A stretch of 64,000 nt of DNA, taken from NCBI GenBank assembly GCA_029834535.1, contig JAQMWT010000427.1, positions 93,936 through 157,935 on the forward strand, read 5' to 3'. The DNA is from Chrysophaeum taylorii (lineage: Eukaryota > Sar > Pelagophyceae > Pelagomonadales > Pelagomonadaceae). The notes beneath the pieces were generated by a model that ran no database searches, was not told the origin of the DNA, and saw only the letters and a program-made list of their open reading frames with translations. Each line of letters opens with the position of its first letter. Positions within the stretch are counted from its first letter, which is position 1. Shown here in pieces: positions 56,286 to 64,000 of this stretch. Both the position numbers and the translations under genes were made by a program.

Positions 56286-59200
56286 GCGAGATCGGGAACC
56301 AAAGATTAAGAGCGAGCCGAGTGTTCGTGTCAAAGGCGAGAGGATCAACAAAAGCCACCCGGAAGTGAAACTAAAATACGAGAAAAAGTTCGATGTGCCA
56401 TGGAAAGATGCGCCGCGCGATGTCGAGGGTGCACCACTGCCGCAGACTCCTGAGCATGTCAAGGACAACGAAGCGATGAAAGTTAAAATTCCTACGAAGG
56501 AAGAAGTTGACAAGGTTGTGCAGGAGTTGGGAATTCCTGACAATCCGCACTTAGATGACGAGGCGAAACTGATGCTCCGCCATTGTGTGCGATATTCTTG
56601 GGCCTTTTTCGACCAGATTATGAGACCTGTGGACTCGCCTCCTGTGTCTCTACGATTCAAAGACGCGAATCCGCGACCGATTAAGATGACGCCCTACCGA
56701 TTGACGCCTGCGAAGCTCGATTGTCTCCGCAAGCAGATCAGCGAGTGGTGCCGGGATGGAGTCATTCGTCCGGCCAACTCACCTTGGGGCTTTCCTGTGT
56801 TGATGCTTCCGAAGAAAGGAGCTGAGATTGGAACGTCCAACGCGTTCCGTGCTGCAGTTGACTTACGTCAGCTCAACGATCAATTGGTCAATGACAGTTG
56901 GCCAAACATTCGACAAGATGATGCTTTAGCCTTTCTCGCGATGAGACGATGGCGGACATGCATTGATATTAGGTGGGGATACCACAACCTTCGTCTGGAT
57001 ACGGCAGCGCAGGACGCTGTCACGATGGTTAGCCCACTTGGCGCTCACAGTTTCTTGCGATTACCTCTAGGGGTGAAGACAGCCGGAGCTCTTTTCTGCA
57101 AGCAAATGGCGAGCGACCTTTCGAAATGGATGTATCAAGACTTGGTTGCGTTTGTTGACGATATTATGATGGGATCCGACGATCTTCATCGACATTTACA
57201 AGTTTTGATCGAAGTGATGTGTCATTTGGCACAGAGAGGGTACAGCGGTCGAACCGCGAAGTTCCACCTTCTCAAAGATGATATAGAATTTCTGGGACAC
57301 ATTTCTACCCCAGAAGGCTTGAAGCCGAATCCAAAGACGCTGGAAGCACTGCAGAAGATGCCGATTCCAGGTACTTTACCGAATACTTCCCCGAAGACCC
57401 AGATACGCTCTTTCATCGGCATGAGTAATTACTGCCGGCGATATGTAAAGGGCTACTCGAAGATTGTAGAACCGTTAAGACGATTATGCCTCGAAGGTGT
57501 AAAGTTCGAGTGGACGCCCGAGTGTCAGAAAGCTTGGGATACGATTATTGAAGCTTTGGTTGATTCCCGTGGAGTCTACCACGCCGATTATGATCTGCCT
57601 TTTCAGATCCGATCCGATGCTTCCAAGGATGGACTTGGAGCATATCTCTTCCAGATTGTCGAAGTCAAGGACGATGCCGGAAGGGTGACTCGAGAAGAAC
57701 GAGTAATTGAATACTGGAGCCGAGCTGTGCCGAAGGAGATGCGGAATTATGAGCCCCGTCGGCTAGAGCTGCTGGCAGTTATACTTTCTCTAGAGCACTT
57801 TCGAGCCTACATTGAAGGGCACCGGACTGTTTTGGAGACCGATCACCGAAATTTGACGTTTTTACGTAAGGCGACGCACTCGTCTGGGCAGCTTGCTCGT
57901 TGGGCGATGCGCCTCGCCAATTTTGACCCTGAACTTGGTTATAAGCCGGGAAAGTCACCGGGAATGAGTATCCCTGACTGTCTCTCCCGCAACCCGATTG
58001 ATCATGTCATCGAGACTGACGAGTTTGGAGAACCTTTGAACCACGCGTATTTAGTGTTCCAAGAGCTTCCCCGACCTGTTGATGACCGAGGAGTTCCCGT
58101 CTCTGGCTGCCACTTCATAATGTCGTTTATTACGACCGAACTGCCGGAAGACAGAGACGAAGACCCTGAAAAGGATCCGATGAAATTGGCTACGTCTCAC
58201 GCTACGAGACAACGTCGGAAGAACCGTGCGCGTGATGAGCCACAGATCTTCAAGGACGCAGCCGCTTACAAAGATTATATCGATAAGATACCCGATAATA
58301 TGACGCTCGCGGAGATCGCACGTGAGCAAGAATCTGATGCTACGTGCGAGGATATTCGCTACCGAATGGCCCAAGGTCAGACGCCACGACGTTCCCGAGC
58401 GAACGAACGATTCGAAGTCGTTAAAGATGTTCTTTACCGCATTTCTGCTGATTTGCACCCGATGATTGTTGCACCTGCTACGTTGCGCAAACGCATTATT
58501 CGACTTTATCATGACACTCCGGTTAACGGTGGTCATATGGGACGTCACAGTACCGTCCAGGCTATCCAAGAACGATTTTGGTGGCCCCACATGTCGAACG
58601 AAGTTGGAGTCTTCCTTGCTGAATGCTTAGTTTGTCAGAAAGCTCGTACGCCTGAGCCGAAACGAGCTGGACTCTTGCAGCAGCCCGTCTACGATGGTGA
58701 TGGTGCTGTTCTTTGCATGGATTTATTTGGACCCTTGCCCAGCGCTGGTCCCGAGACGTATCTTCTAGTATTTTTTGATCCGTTCTCGCATTTCTTGATT
58801 CTGGATGTTTTGAATGATAAGACTGCTGAGTCTGTCCTCGAGTCTTTTGTCATTAACATCCTTCTCAAGGGCTACTTGCCCCAGATGATTCGTACCGACA
58901 ACGGTAAAGAGTTCGTGAACAAGTTGATGCGCGAGTTCTGCCATCTCTTTAACACACGATACCAAACTACGATTCCTTATCATGCCCAGTCGAACCCGGC
59001 TGAGCGTGTCAACCGATTTATCAAGGCCTTCCTCCGTGCTTGCCTTCAAGGCCGGAACATCACGGATTGGCCTGACTTTGCCCATTATATTGCGTTTTGC
59101 TATAACCGCAAGTTTATTCCTGGCACGCAGATTTCTCCCTTTATGCTACGCCTGAACCGTCAGCCGATGCTACCGACTGACTACACGCTCATGGATTTGG

Positions 59201-60012
59201 ATACACGATTATTGCCGAAGACTCGCTCTGATGCAGTCGCCGAGACTCGCGAACGATTGAAATATTATACAAAGATCGTCCGCGAGGCTCGTGATAAAGC
59301 TTTGAAGAAACAGCGATTGGCTTACAATGCTGATCATGTTGATGTTGAATACAAGGAAGGATCGCACGTTTTGCTCTACATCCCTTTCCTTCAGAACAAA
59401 CTTCGACCGGAATGGCGAGGGCCGTTTATTATCAAGGAACGCCTCTCCCCGGTCACCTATAGGATTGAGTCTCTCGACTCTCCGCCCGAAGAACGACGTG
59501 TTCATGTAAGTCAGATCACGCCGGTGATGGTACCTCCGATCGTTGATCAAACCATCCGCAAACCCGAAGAAACCTTCCGTGATGATTATCAGCACGGTAA
59601 GTTTGTTGTTTTCCGGATTCCTGACCGGAAGCGCTCTGATTGGCGCAAGAAGATTTATGTTGCTGAAGTTTACGAGCCTTACGATTACCAAAATGATCGT
59701 GTCGCTCTACATTTCTATTCCGATTTGGGTCCGAATGATGATGTCGCTTATTTCAAGCCGACCTCTCACCTTTCGCACCGCAAGCTCAAGCCCGAATTCA
59801 AGGACGTTGAAGGTCGAAGTTTCACCGACAAGTCCCGAATTTCCTCCAACACAACTCCTTGTGTCACGGATTTCGCTCCGCACGAGATTGACGTGTTGGT
59901 CCCCAAGTTTACTTTACGCAGTGGTCGAGTTCCTGAACCGATCATCACCCGCGTCTACCAGAAGATTCGTTCACGAGATGCTCGTAAGGCGAAGCCGCGC
60001 TCCTCGCGCTAG
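56209..60012 (+). CDS. pol: Gypsy pol polyprotein: reverse transcriptase, RNase H, integrase
   Basis: The open frame gives up to 1267 residues. Reverse transcriptase: YRLTPAKLDCLRKQISEWCR, then CIDIRWGYHNLRL and the catalytic LVAFVDDIMMGSDD. RNase H: FQIRSDASKDGLGAYL, RRLELLAVILSLEHFR and VLETDHRNL carry the acidic residues. Integrase: an HHCC zinc finger (RLYHDTPVNGGHMGRHSTVQ ... CLVCQKA), then DDE residues in CMDLFGPLP, MIRTDNGKEFVN and NPAERVNRFI, and a chromodomain-free C-terminus with VEYKEGSHVLLYIPFLQNKL. The order RT-RNaseH-integrase is that of Ty3/Gypsy. The frame is uninterrupted. Codon use is clearly less GC-rich than in the host genes. Confidence 0.95.
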   Translation: MSRGRLMLLLLGPPRQPNLDVPPDPERDREPKIKSEPSVRVKGERINKSHPEVKLKYEKKFDVPWKDAPRDVEGAPLPQTPEHVKDNEAMKVKIPTKEEVDKVVQELGIPDNPHLDDEAKLMLRHCVRYSWAFFDQIMRPVDSPPVSLRFKDANPRPIKMTPYRLTPAKLDCLRKQISEWCRDGVIRPANSPWGFPVLMLPKKGAEIGTSNAFRAAVDLRQLNDQLVNDSWPNIRQDDALAFLAMRRWRTCIDIRWGYHNLRLDTAAQDAVTMVSPLGAHSFLRLPLGVKTAGALFCKQMASDLSKWMYQDLVAFVDDIMMGSDDLHRHLQVLIEVMCHLAQRGYSGRTAKFHLLKDDIEFLGHISTPEGLKPNPKTLEALQKMPIPGTLPNTSPKTQIRSFIGMSNYCRRYVKGYSKIVEPLRRLCLEGVKFEWTPECQKAWDTIIEALVDSRGVYHADYDLPFQIRSDASKDGLGAYLFQIVEVKDDAGRVTREERVIEYWSRAVPKEMRNYEPRRLELLAVILSLEHFRAYIEGHRTVLETDHRNLTFLRKATHSSGQLARWAMRLANFDPELGYKPGKSPGMSIPDCLSRNPIDHVIETDEFGEPLNHAYLVFQELPRPVDDRGVPVSGCHFIMSFITTELPEDRDEDPEKDPMKLATSHATRQRRKNRARDEPQIFKDAAAYKDYIDKIPDNMTLAEIAREQESDATCEDIRYRMAQGQTPRRSRANERFEVVKDVLYRISADLHPMIVAPATLRKRIIRLYHDTPVNGGHMGRHSTVQAIQERFWWPHMSNEVGVFLAECLVCQKARTPEPKRAGLLQQPVYDGDGAVLCMDLFGPLPSAGPETYLLVFFDPFSHFLILDVLNDKTAESVLESFVINILLKGYLPQMIRTDNGKEFVNKLMREFCHLFNTRYQTTIPYHAQSNPAERVNRFIKAFLRACLQGRNITDWPDFAHYIAFCYNRKFIPGTQISPFMLRLNRQPMLPTDYTLMDLDTRLLPKTRSDAVAETRERLKYYTKIVREARDKALKKQRLAYNADHVDVEYKEGSHVLLYIPFLQNKLRPEWRGPFIIKERLSPVTYRIESLDSPPEERRVHVSQITPVMVPPIVDQTIRKPEETFRDDYQHGKFVVFRIPDRKRSDWRKKIYVAEVYEPYDYQNDRVALHFYSDLGPNDDVAYFKPTSHLSHRKLKPEFKDVEGRSFTDKSRISSNTTPCVTDFAPHEIDVLVPKFTLRSGRVPEPIITRVYQKIRSRDARKAKPRSSR

Positions 60013-60052
60013 CACCTCGCTGGGGCAGCTCGAATTCTTACCAGGGGAGTCC

Positions 60053-60387
60053 TGTGACGGCAACTCCCGCCTCCTAAGGCTTACCCCTCTTCTAGGGCCC
60101 CCCTCATCAGGGGCACCCTACTCCGTTCCGATGATGTCAGAGTTTTCTCTGACATAATCTTCCTTTTCCGTGACATGTGTCACCCTGATTTCTGATTTCG
60201 ATTATCCTTGATCATAAAGCAACACCCGATCCTCAAGTTGAGAGGACCAGGCGCAGGAGTTGTTTGTGGTCGCGTGGCGGGAGAACGGCCATCCTCGTCC
60301 AGTGATCCCACCAAGGGCACGGACGCGATCGGCGAGCCAGGATTCGAAGGCACGCCAGGTAGCCCCTAAAATTCTCCTTACGCCACA
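60053..60387 (+). repeat. 3' LTR of the Gypsy element
   Basis: 335 bp, identical to the 5' LTR except at about three sites (start region, near 60207 and near 60226). Confidence 0.95.
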
Positions 60388-60392
60388 CCAAC

Positions 60393-61589
60393 GATGCCGC
60401 AGTGTAATGGTGCTCCTGCGTCGTCGAGGCCGGCACGAGGTCTCAACTCGCCGTCGTCACCAACTATCATGAAAGAGCGGTACTGCATAAAATCGCTTAC
60501 TGCCTCGAAGAGCGCTGTGGTGGCGTCTTTTTAATCATACATTGTCGAGGCTTCGTAGCCCGACACGTAATGGCCGAACAGTTCGTTAAGCATGCTGTGG
60601 TTCAAGCAGTCGCTCGTTTTGAAAATGTTCACCGTGTGCTGCGCGGTAACGTCGCACTCGAACTTCGAGTGCCCAACAGCCATGAACTCAAGATTCAATG
60701 CGTCCAGTACACTATTATTCATTCAATGGCAGCAGCGCCAGCCCGCCGAAGCAATGCCGCAACTTGCTCGTCCCGGAGCAGTTATCCATGAACGGATGCA
60801 CCAGTCGCACGAAGGGGTGAGACATCATGCTAAAATTCGCCTGGCTCCCATATGCCCGGGAGAGGTCCCAAGTTAGTTAGTTCGTTAGTTAGTTAGTTAG
60901 TACACTATTCAATGGCAGCAGCAGCGCCAGCCCACCGAAGTAATGCTGCAACTTGCTCGTCCCGGAGCAGTTATCCATGAACTGATGCACCAGTCGCACG
61001 AAGGGGTGAGGCATCATGCTGAAATTCTCCATCTCGCGGCGTTCACGCTCCAAATCGGCACCGAGAACAGCCGGCTGAAGCGGACCTGCGCGCGACCACG
61101 TCAGCCAGAGTTTGCGCACCATTGTTGTTACGGCTTACCGACTCACGCGGACGATAGCGCCTTAGACGGCTCGGCCAACGACCGGGGCTCAACAACGGGG
61201 ACACGATTATATCTTGGGGTTTGCGGGTTGTGGCCCTAACGCCTCCAAACGGCCGCGCAAACCGCATCTGGGTGACTCCGCCCCCAACGCCTCGCTAGGT
61301 GCTCTCATTGGAGTATGCACCTACCTGTCTCGAGGGCTACGCCCCACCAACCCCACCGGACGGGGGGATCCGCCCCCCAAGCCCCCCTCGTCGCCCGCTT
61401 GATTTTCGGAGGACTCCGTCCCCCGAACCCCCGCTTTTTGCTTTATCCGTTTCGGCATATCATGTGATTCATGAGACCGGGATGGCGACGACGAAATACA
61501 ATCTACGTAACTAAGGCAAAAGCATGCGCTGCGTGGTGAATCTCTAGCACCGGCGGGAAAGAGGGGACTCCGAAGAGGAAGGGTATTGG
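60393..61589. pseudogene. Transposase-like relic with internal duplication
   Basis: The minus strand at 60535-60722 encodes LNLEFMAVGHSKFECDVTAQ and FKTSDCLNHSMLNELF, which recalls the 'F-M-x-x-G-H-T-K-F-x-x-D' core of transposon-associated integrase-like proteins. A second minus-strand piece (MMPHPFVRLVHQFMDNCSGT followed by SKLQHYFGGLALLLP) occurs twice because the segment is duplicated (60709-60841 and 60901-61030), with a (TTAG)n run in between (60871-60900). No intact gene remains. 61200-61590 shows nothing recognisable. Confidence 0.45.
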
Positions 61590-62297
61590 CTAACCCCAAG
61601 GACCTCGTCGGCCGTGAAGCGCGTCCGAGGGTGAGGGTCGGGGTCGCTTGGGCGGGGCCCCGGCTTGTCGCCGCCGAAAGCCCATCGCAGAGGCCTCTTC
61701 CCAGCCCATCGGTGCAAAGGTATGCGACGCATCGTGGCTACCGAAGTCGCCATGGTTGTAGCAGCGGCCACACAAGGTGTAGGCGCCGGGCGGGCACGTC
61801 GTACACACGACGCCTTCATTTGGCGATCGCGCTCGTCGGAAAAACGCGCCGCGCGGGGGTGGATAGTACTGGGAGACAGCCCGGTAGCACACCGCGCAGG
61901 TGCCAGAGGGGGATCTGGCGGAAGGCGGTTCGAGGATTCGAAGCGCGGTCTCGGAGAGCGAGGGGTCTCCGCCCAGTGCCAAGACGCGGTCTCCGTTGGT
62001 GTCTCTCGTTTCGCCCCAGCCAACGGACTCAAGCACTGCGCGGCACACCTCGCTCTCCCAGAGTCTCGCGACGATGGGCTTCTCCAGCCGTAGCCGTCGA
62101 TACTTGGGGTTTGCCGGCTCGTCGCAAAAGTTCCTGAGGACCGTGCGCAGCGTCGCGATGGCTTCTTCGGGTTGCGCTGAGGCGGCCAGTGCCGCCTGCT
62201 CGACAAGCGTCTCCGCAGGAGGAATTGCCCGCCCCGTCAGCGAATTCGCAAGCGCCGCGTCGAGCGCGGCGTCACCCGTGTTGAACAGCAAGCTCAT
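61590..62297 (-). CDS. PUB-domain plus ZZ-type zinc-finger protein
   Basis: The protein is 235 residues. Residues about 30-110 form a PUB/PUG domain (AIATLRTVLRNFCDEPANPK, then RRLRLEKPIVARLWESEVCR), the module that binds the C-terminal tail of p97/Cdc48. Residues about 135-190 form a ZZ finger: CAVCYRAVSQYY, CTTCPPGAYTLCGRCYNHGD and HDASHTF give the C-x2-C...C-x2-C...C-x2-C...H...H pattern. The C-terminus is basic and Pro-rich. PUB with ZZ is an uncommon pairing and suggests an adaptor that links Cdc48 to substrates with certain N-termini or ubiquitin signals. That role is inferred. Confidence 0.82.
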   Translation of the reverse strand: MSLLFNTGDAALDAALANSLTGRAIPPAETLVEQAALAASAQPEEAIATLRTVLRNFCDEPANPKYRRLRLEKPIVARLWESEVCRAVLESVGWGETRDTNGDRVLALGGDPSLSETALRILEPPSARSPSGTCAVCYRAVSQYYPPPRGAFFRRARSPNEGVVCTTCPPGAYTLCGRCYNHGDFGSHDASHTFAPMGWEEASAMGFRRRQAGAPPKRPRPSPSDALHGRRGPWG

Positions 62298-62368
62298 TCC
62301 TTCGGCTCTTCAAGCTAGTTTCAAACGGGATATGGAGTAGATGGGGGGGAGGGATATCCTCGTACTAT

Positions 62369-63205
62369 CTAGTTGGTGGCGGTGCGCGCGAAGCGGCCGT
62401 CGGCGCAGAAGAGCTCGGCAACGGCGTGCGCATCGCCGATGGTGGTGGTCGTGGCGGTGGTCGTTGGCGCGGCCTCCTCGGGGGGGCGCTGGACGAATGC
62501 GCGAGGCGCACGGCGCGCCTCTTCGGTTTCTACAGTGGGGCGCTCGCGTGCCTGTTTGGCGGCAAGGCGGTGAAACTCGAGACGACCTTCGTCGGTCTTG
62601 AGCTTGCTGAGGAGCGACCCAACGAGATCCTCGAGTGAGGTCTCGGGATCGTCGGGCGGGTTGTCGTCGCGGTCGGGGATAGCGTCGACGATGGCGCCCG
62701 CCATCTCCTTGAGCGATGCGGCCAGGTCGAGAGACGCGATCAAGGGGTCCGCCGGCGCGTCCTCGACGACTGGGGGCGCTCCAACAAGACTCTTCTCGAC
62801 GGCACCGTCGACGGCCGCGTAGCCAGCGCGCGCGAGGAGCGCGGCCGTGTCGCCGCGCGGAACCTGGGCGCGGCACGTAGTCGCGCCCAGGCTCCGCGCG
62901 GCTGCCTCGGCGCACGACAACAGCGCCGACGCGACGTCCGGGGGGGCGCGGGACTCCACCAGCACCGCTTCGATTGTCGCCGTGCCGCCATCGAGCCTCG
63001 TCGCGATGGCCCCGAGCATCCGCTCGTCCGCGCTCGACTCGATGATGTGCCACGACGCCGACAACGACGACTCCGACGCGCCGAGGGCGACGAGATCGGA
63101 CTCGTCCTCATCGTCGCCCATGCGTACGTCCCAACCGCGCCGAGCCCCGAGCCCTCGCCGGTTCGTGAACCGCGGTGCGCGCCCCTCCTCCTCCTCGATG
63201 GCCAT
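62369..63205 (-). CDS. GNAT-fold acetyltransferase-like protein
   Basis: The protein is 278 residues. After a charged N-terminus, about residues 45-145 read as a GNAT core: ERMLGAIATRLDGGTATIEA, VLVESRAPPDVASALLSCAE, AAARSLGATTCRAQVPRGDT and AALLARAGYAAVDGAVEKSL, with the usual strand-helix-strand order and 'A-R-A-G-Y' near the C-terminal arm. The acetyl-CoA loop (usually R/Q-x-x-G-x-G/A) is replaced by RAPPDVAS, so catalysis is doubtful. The C-terminal half is helical and Ala/Glu-rich. Confidence 0.55.
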   Translation of the reverse strand: MAIEEEEGRAPRFTNRRGLGARRGWDVRMGDDEDESDLVALGASESSLSASWHIIESSADERMLGAIATRLDGGTATIEAVLVESRAPPDVASALLSCAEAAARSLGATTCRAQVPRGDTAALLARAGYAAVDGAVEKSLVGAPPVVEDAPADPLIASLDLAASLKEMAGAIVDAIPDRDDNPPDDPETSLEDLVGSLLSKLKTDEGRLEFHRLAAKQARERPTVETEEARRAPRAFVQRPPEEAAPTTTATTTTIGDAHAVAELFCADGRFARTATN

Positions 63206-63446
63206 TTTTTTTCGGCGTTAGGCGAATTCTTTGGACGAAGGGTAAGTGTAAGTGGGTTCCGAGCGGTAGCGTCATTGTATATCACGTCGTCGTCGTCGTC
63301 GTCGTCGTCGTGTTGCGAGAGCATAGTTCCTTCCTTCTCCCCTTCCTTCCATCCTTCCTTCCTTCCTTGCACGAAAGGGCGATGTATCGCGTGCGCTCCT
63401 TGCGGCGCGGCAGCAGTTCCAACGAACATTATTATCGGGTGTTCTA
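63206..63446. other. Intergenic region with GTC and CTTC runs
   Basis: Contains a (CGT)n run (63285-63311) and CCTTCCTTCC repeats (63330-63370). No gene is seen. Confidence 0.4.
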
Positions 63447-63852
63447 CTACTCTTCGTTCTCTTCGCTGTTGATGTTGAAATAACGCATCTCGTAGGTCGA
63501 CTTGTTTGTCGCGATGACGTGCAAGTAGTCCCGTAGTTGTTGCTTTTTCAAGTACTTCTTGGTGAGGTACTTGAGGTACCGTTTCGAGAAGGGAAGCTCA
63601 GCGCTGACGACGACCTTAGTCTTCTCCATCGAGACGCTCACGGCGTCGCCCAAGTTGCCAGCTTTGCCGGCGACCTTGATCGCGTCCTTGAGGAACTTTT
63701 CGAAGGTGTCGACATCCAACACGGAGTCCTCGACCGGTCTGCGTCGCGCGCTCACTTCGTCCACAAGCTTCATCGACTTACTGCCAGCAGTCGATGATGA
63801 ACTTGACTTGCTTCTTCTTGCCGGTCTTGGAGGTGGGCTTGGCGGCAGGCAT
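63447..63852 (-). CDS. RPL22: 60S ribosomal protein eL22
   Basis: Exon 1 (63852-63782) encodes [20 protein letters not shown] then DCWQ. A 43-bp intron (63781-63739, GTAAGT to GCGACGCAG) follows, and exon 2 (63738-63447) continues [20 protein letters not shown]. The 120-residue product matches eL22 throughout: [55 protein letters not shown] and an acidic tail. The splice falls inside the conserved D-C-x-x-P-V-E-D block, which confirms the join. It is a component of the large cytosolic ribosomal subunit. Confidence 0.95.
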
Positions 63853-64000
63853 CCTGCGGCATCGTCACGGCGAGTCGCACCATTCCTTCCATACCTTCCA
63901 AGGTCGCCAAAAAGTCACGATACTAACCCCTACCCAGTAAAGATCTCTTACCCTCTCTCCTTATACCTTACCCTTTAGGTTAGGTTCCTTCGAATCCCAA
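63853..64000. promoter_or_regulatory. Upstream region of the eL22 gene
   Basis: The last 148 bp contain CTTACC/ACCCTT-type pyrimidine motifs (TCTTACCCTCTCTCCTTATA) and GGTTAGGTT, possibly promoter elements. No further gene is visible before the edge. Confidence 0.3.

Larger units (their letters stand above)
54968..60387 (+). mobile_element. Ty3/Gypsy LTR retrotransposon, young, complete ends
   Basis: The element is 5420 bp. The two LTRs (54968-55302 and 60053-60387) are each 335 bp, start TGTG and end CACA. They differ at only three positions that I can see, so the insertion is recent. A perfect 5-bp target duplication CCAAC flanks it (54963-54967 and 60388-60392). A primer-site-like TGGTAACAG lies just inside the 5' LTR (55305) and a purine tract (AGGGGAG) just before the 3' LTR. 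Pol is intact. The region that should carry gag is short and contains an inverted duplication, so the element may depend on helpers. Confidence 0.95.

Overview
This window is nuclear DNA of a unicellular eukaryote, most likely a photosynthetic stramenopile close to the pelagophytes (an inference, not proven). The reasons are very GC-rich, tightly packed genes; GT-AG introns of only about 35-75 bp; bipartite plastid-targeting leaders (signal peptide, then a cleavage site before Phe or a Pro/Arg-rich stretch); a ciliary gene (CFAP161); and a mobile-element mixture of Ty3/Gypsy, hAT, Helitron and an endonuclease-bearing non-LTR element.

Gene-dense blocks. Positions 1-12240 carry the start of a possible tethering-complex gene (minus), a large acidic SH3-like repeat protein, a stand-alone C-CAP domain protein, a mitochondrial-carrier protein with a long plastid-type N-terminal region, a sulfotransferase, a fused Gfo/Idh-aldonolactone oxidase flavoprotein and a coiled-coil protein. 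Positions 14600-29700 carry a ubiquitin-like protein, several unknown proteins, PRPF39 (U1 snRNP), a proteasome beta-2 subunit with a hydrophobic leader, a cytochrome b561, an EEP-fold hydrolase, a coiled-coil protein, an unknown protein and a C2-domain protein. Later islands hold a guanylate-binding protein (33502-35706), CFAP161, an unknown secreted protein and an RND/MMPL transporter (42524-46872), a saccharopine-dehydrogenase-like oxidoreductase (50702-51925), and a PUB-ZZ protein, a GNAT-like protein and ribosomal protein eL22 (61590-63852). Neighbouring coding regions are often only 18-75 bp apart, on the same strand or head to head. Several genes were completed here by finding a small intron that a plain open-reading-frame scan misses.

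Accessory, lower-GC blocks (about 8.6-9.2, 12.3-17.4, 29.7-33.5, 35.8-42.4, 46.9-50.6 and 52-61.5 kb) hold mobile elements and gene relics. They include a complete young Ty3/Gypsy element (335-bp LTRs, 5-bp target duplication) at 54968-60387; a hAT element with decayed transposase at 35834-38691; two + strand copies and one inverted fragment of a non-LTR element whose ORF ends in a PD-(D/E)XK-like nuclease; a Helitron helicase relic; and ankyrin-like pseudogene debris.

The most interesting item is an apparently undescribed miniature LTR (TRIM-like) family. It has 66-67 bp direct terminal repeats, each of its three copies is flanked by its own 5-bp duplication, and its primer-binding site matches the anticodon arm of a tRNA-Met. 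I see no operon-like pathway in this window; the shared theme of the genes is housekeeping plus plastid, cilium and membrane functions.
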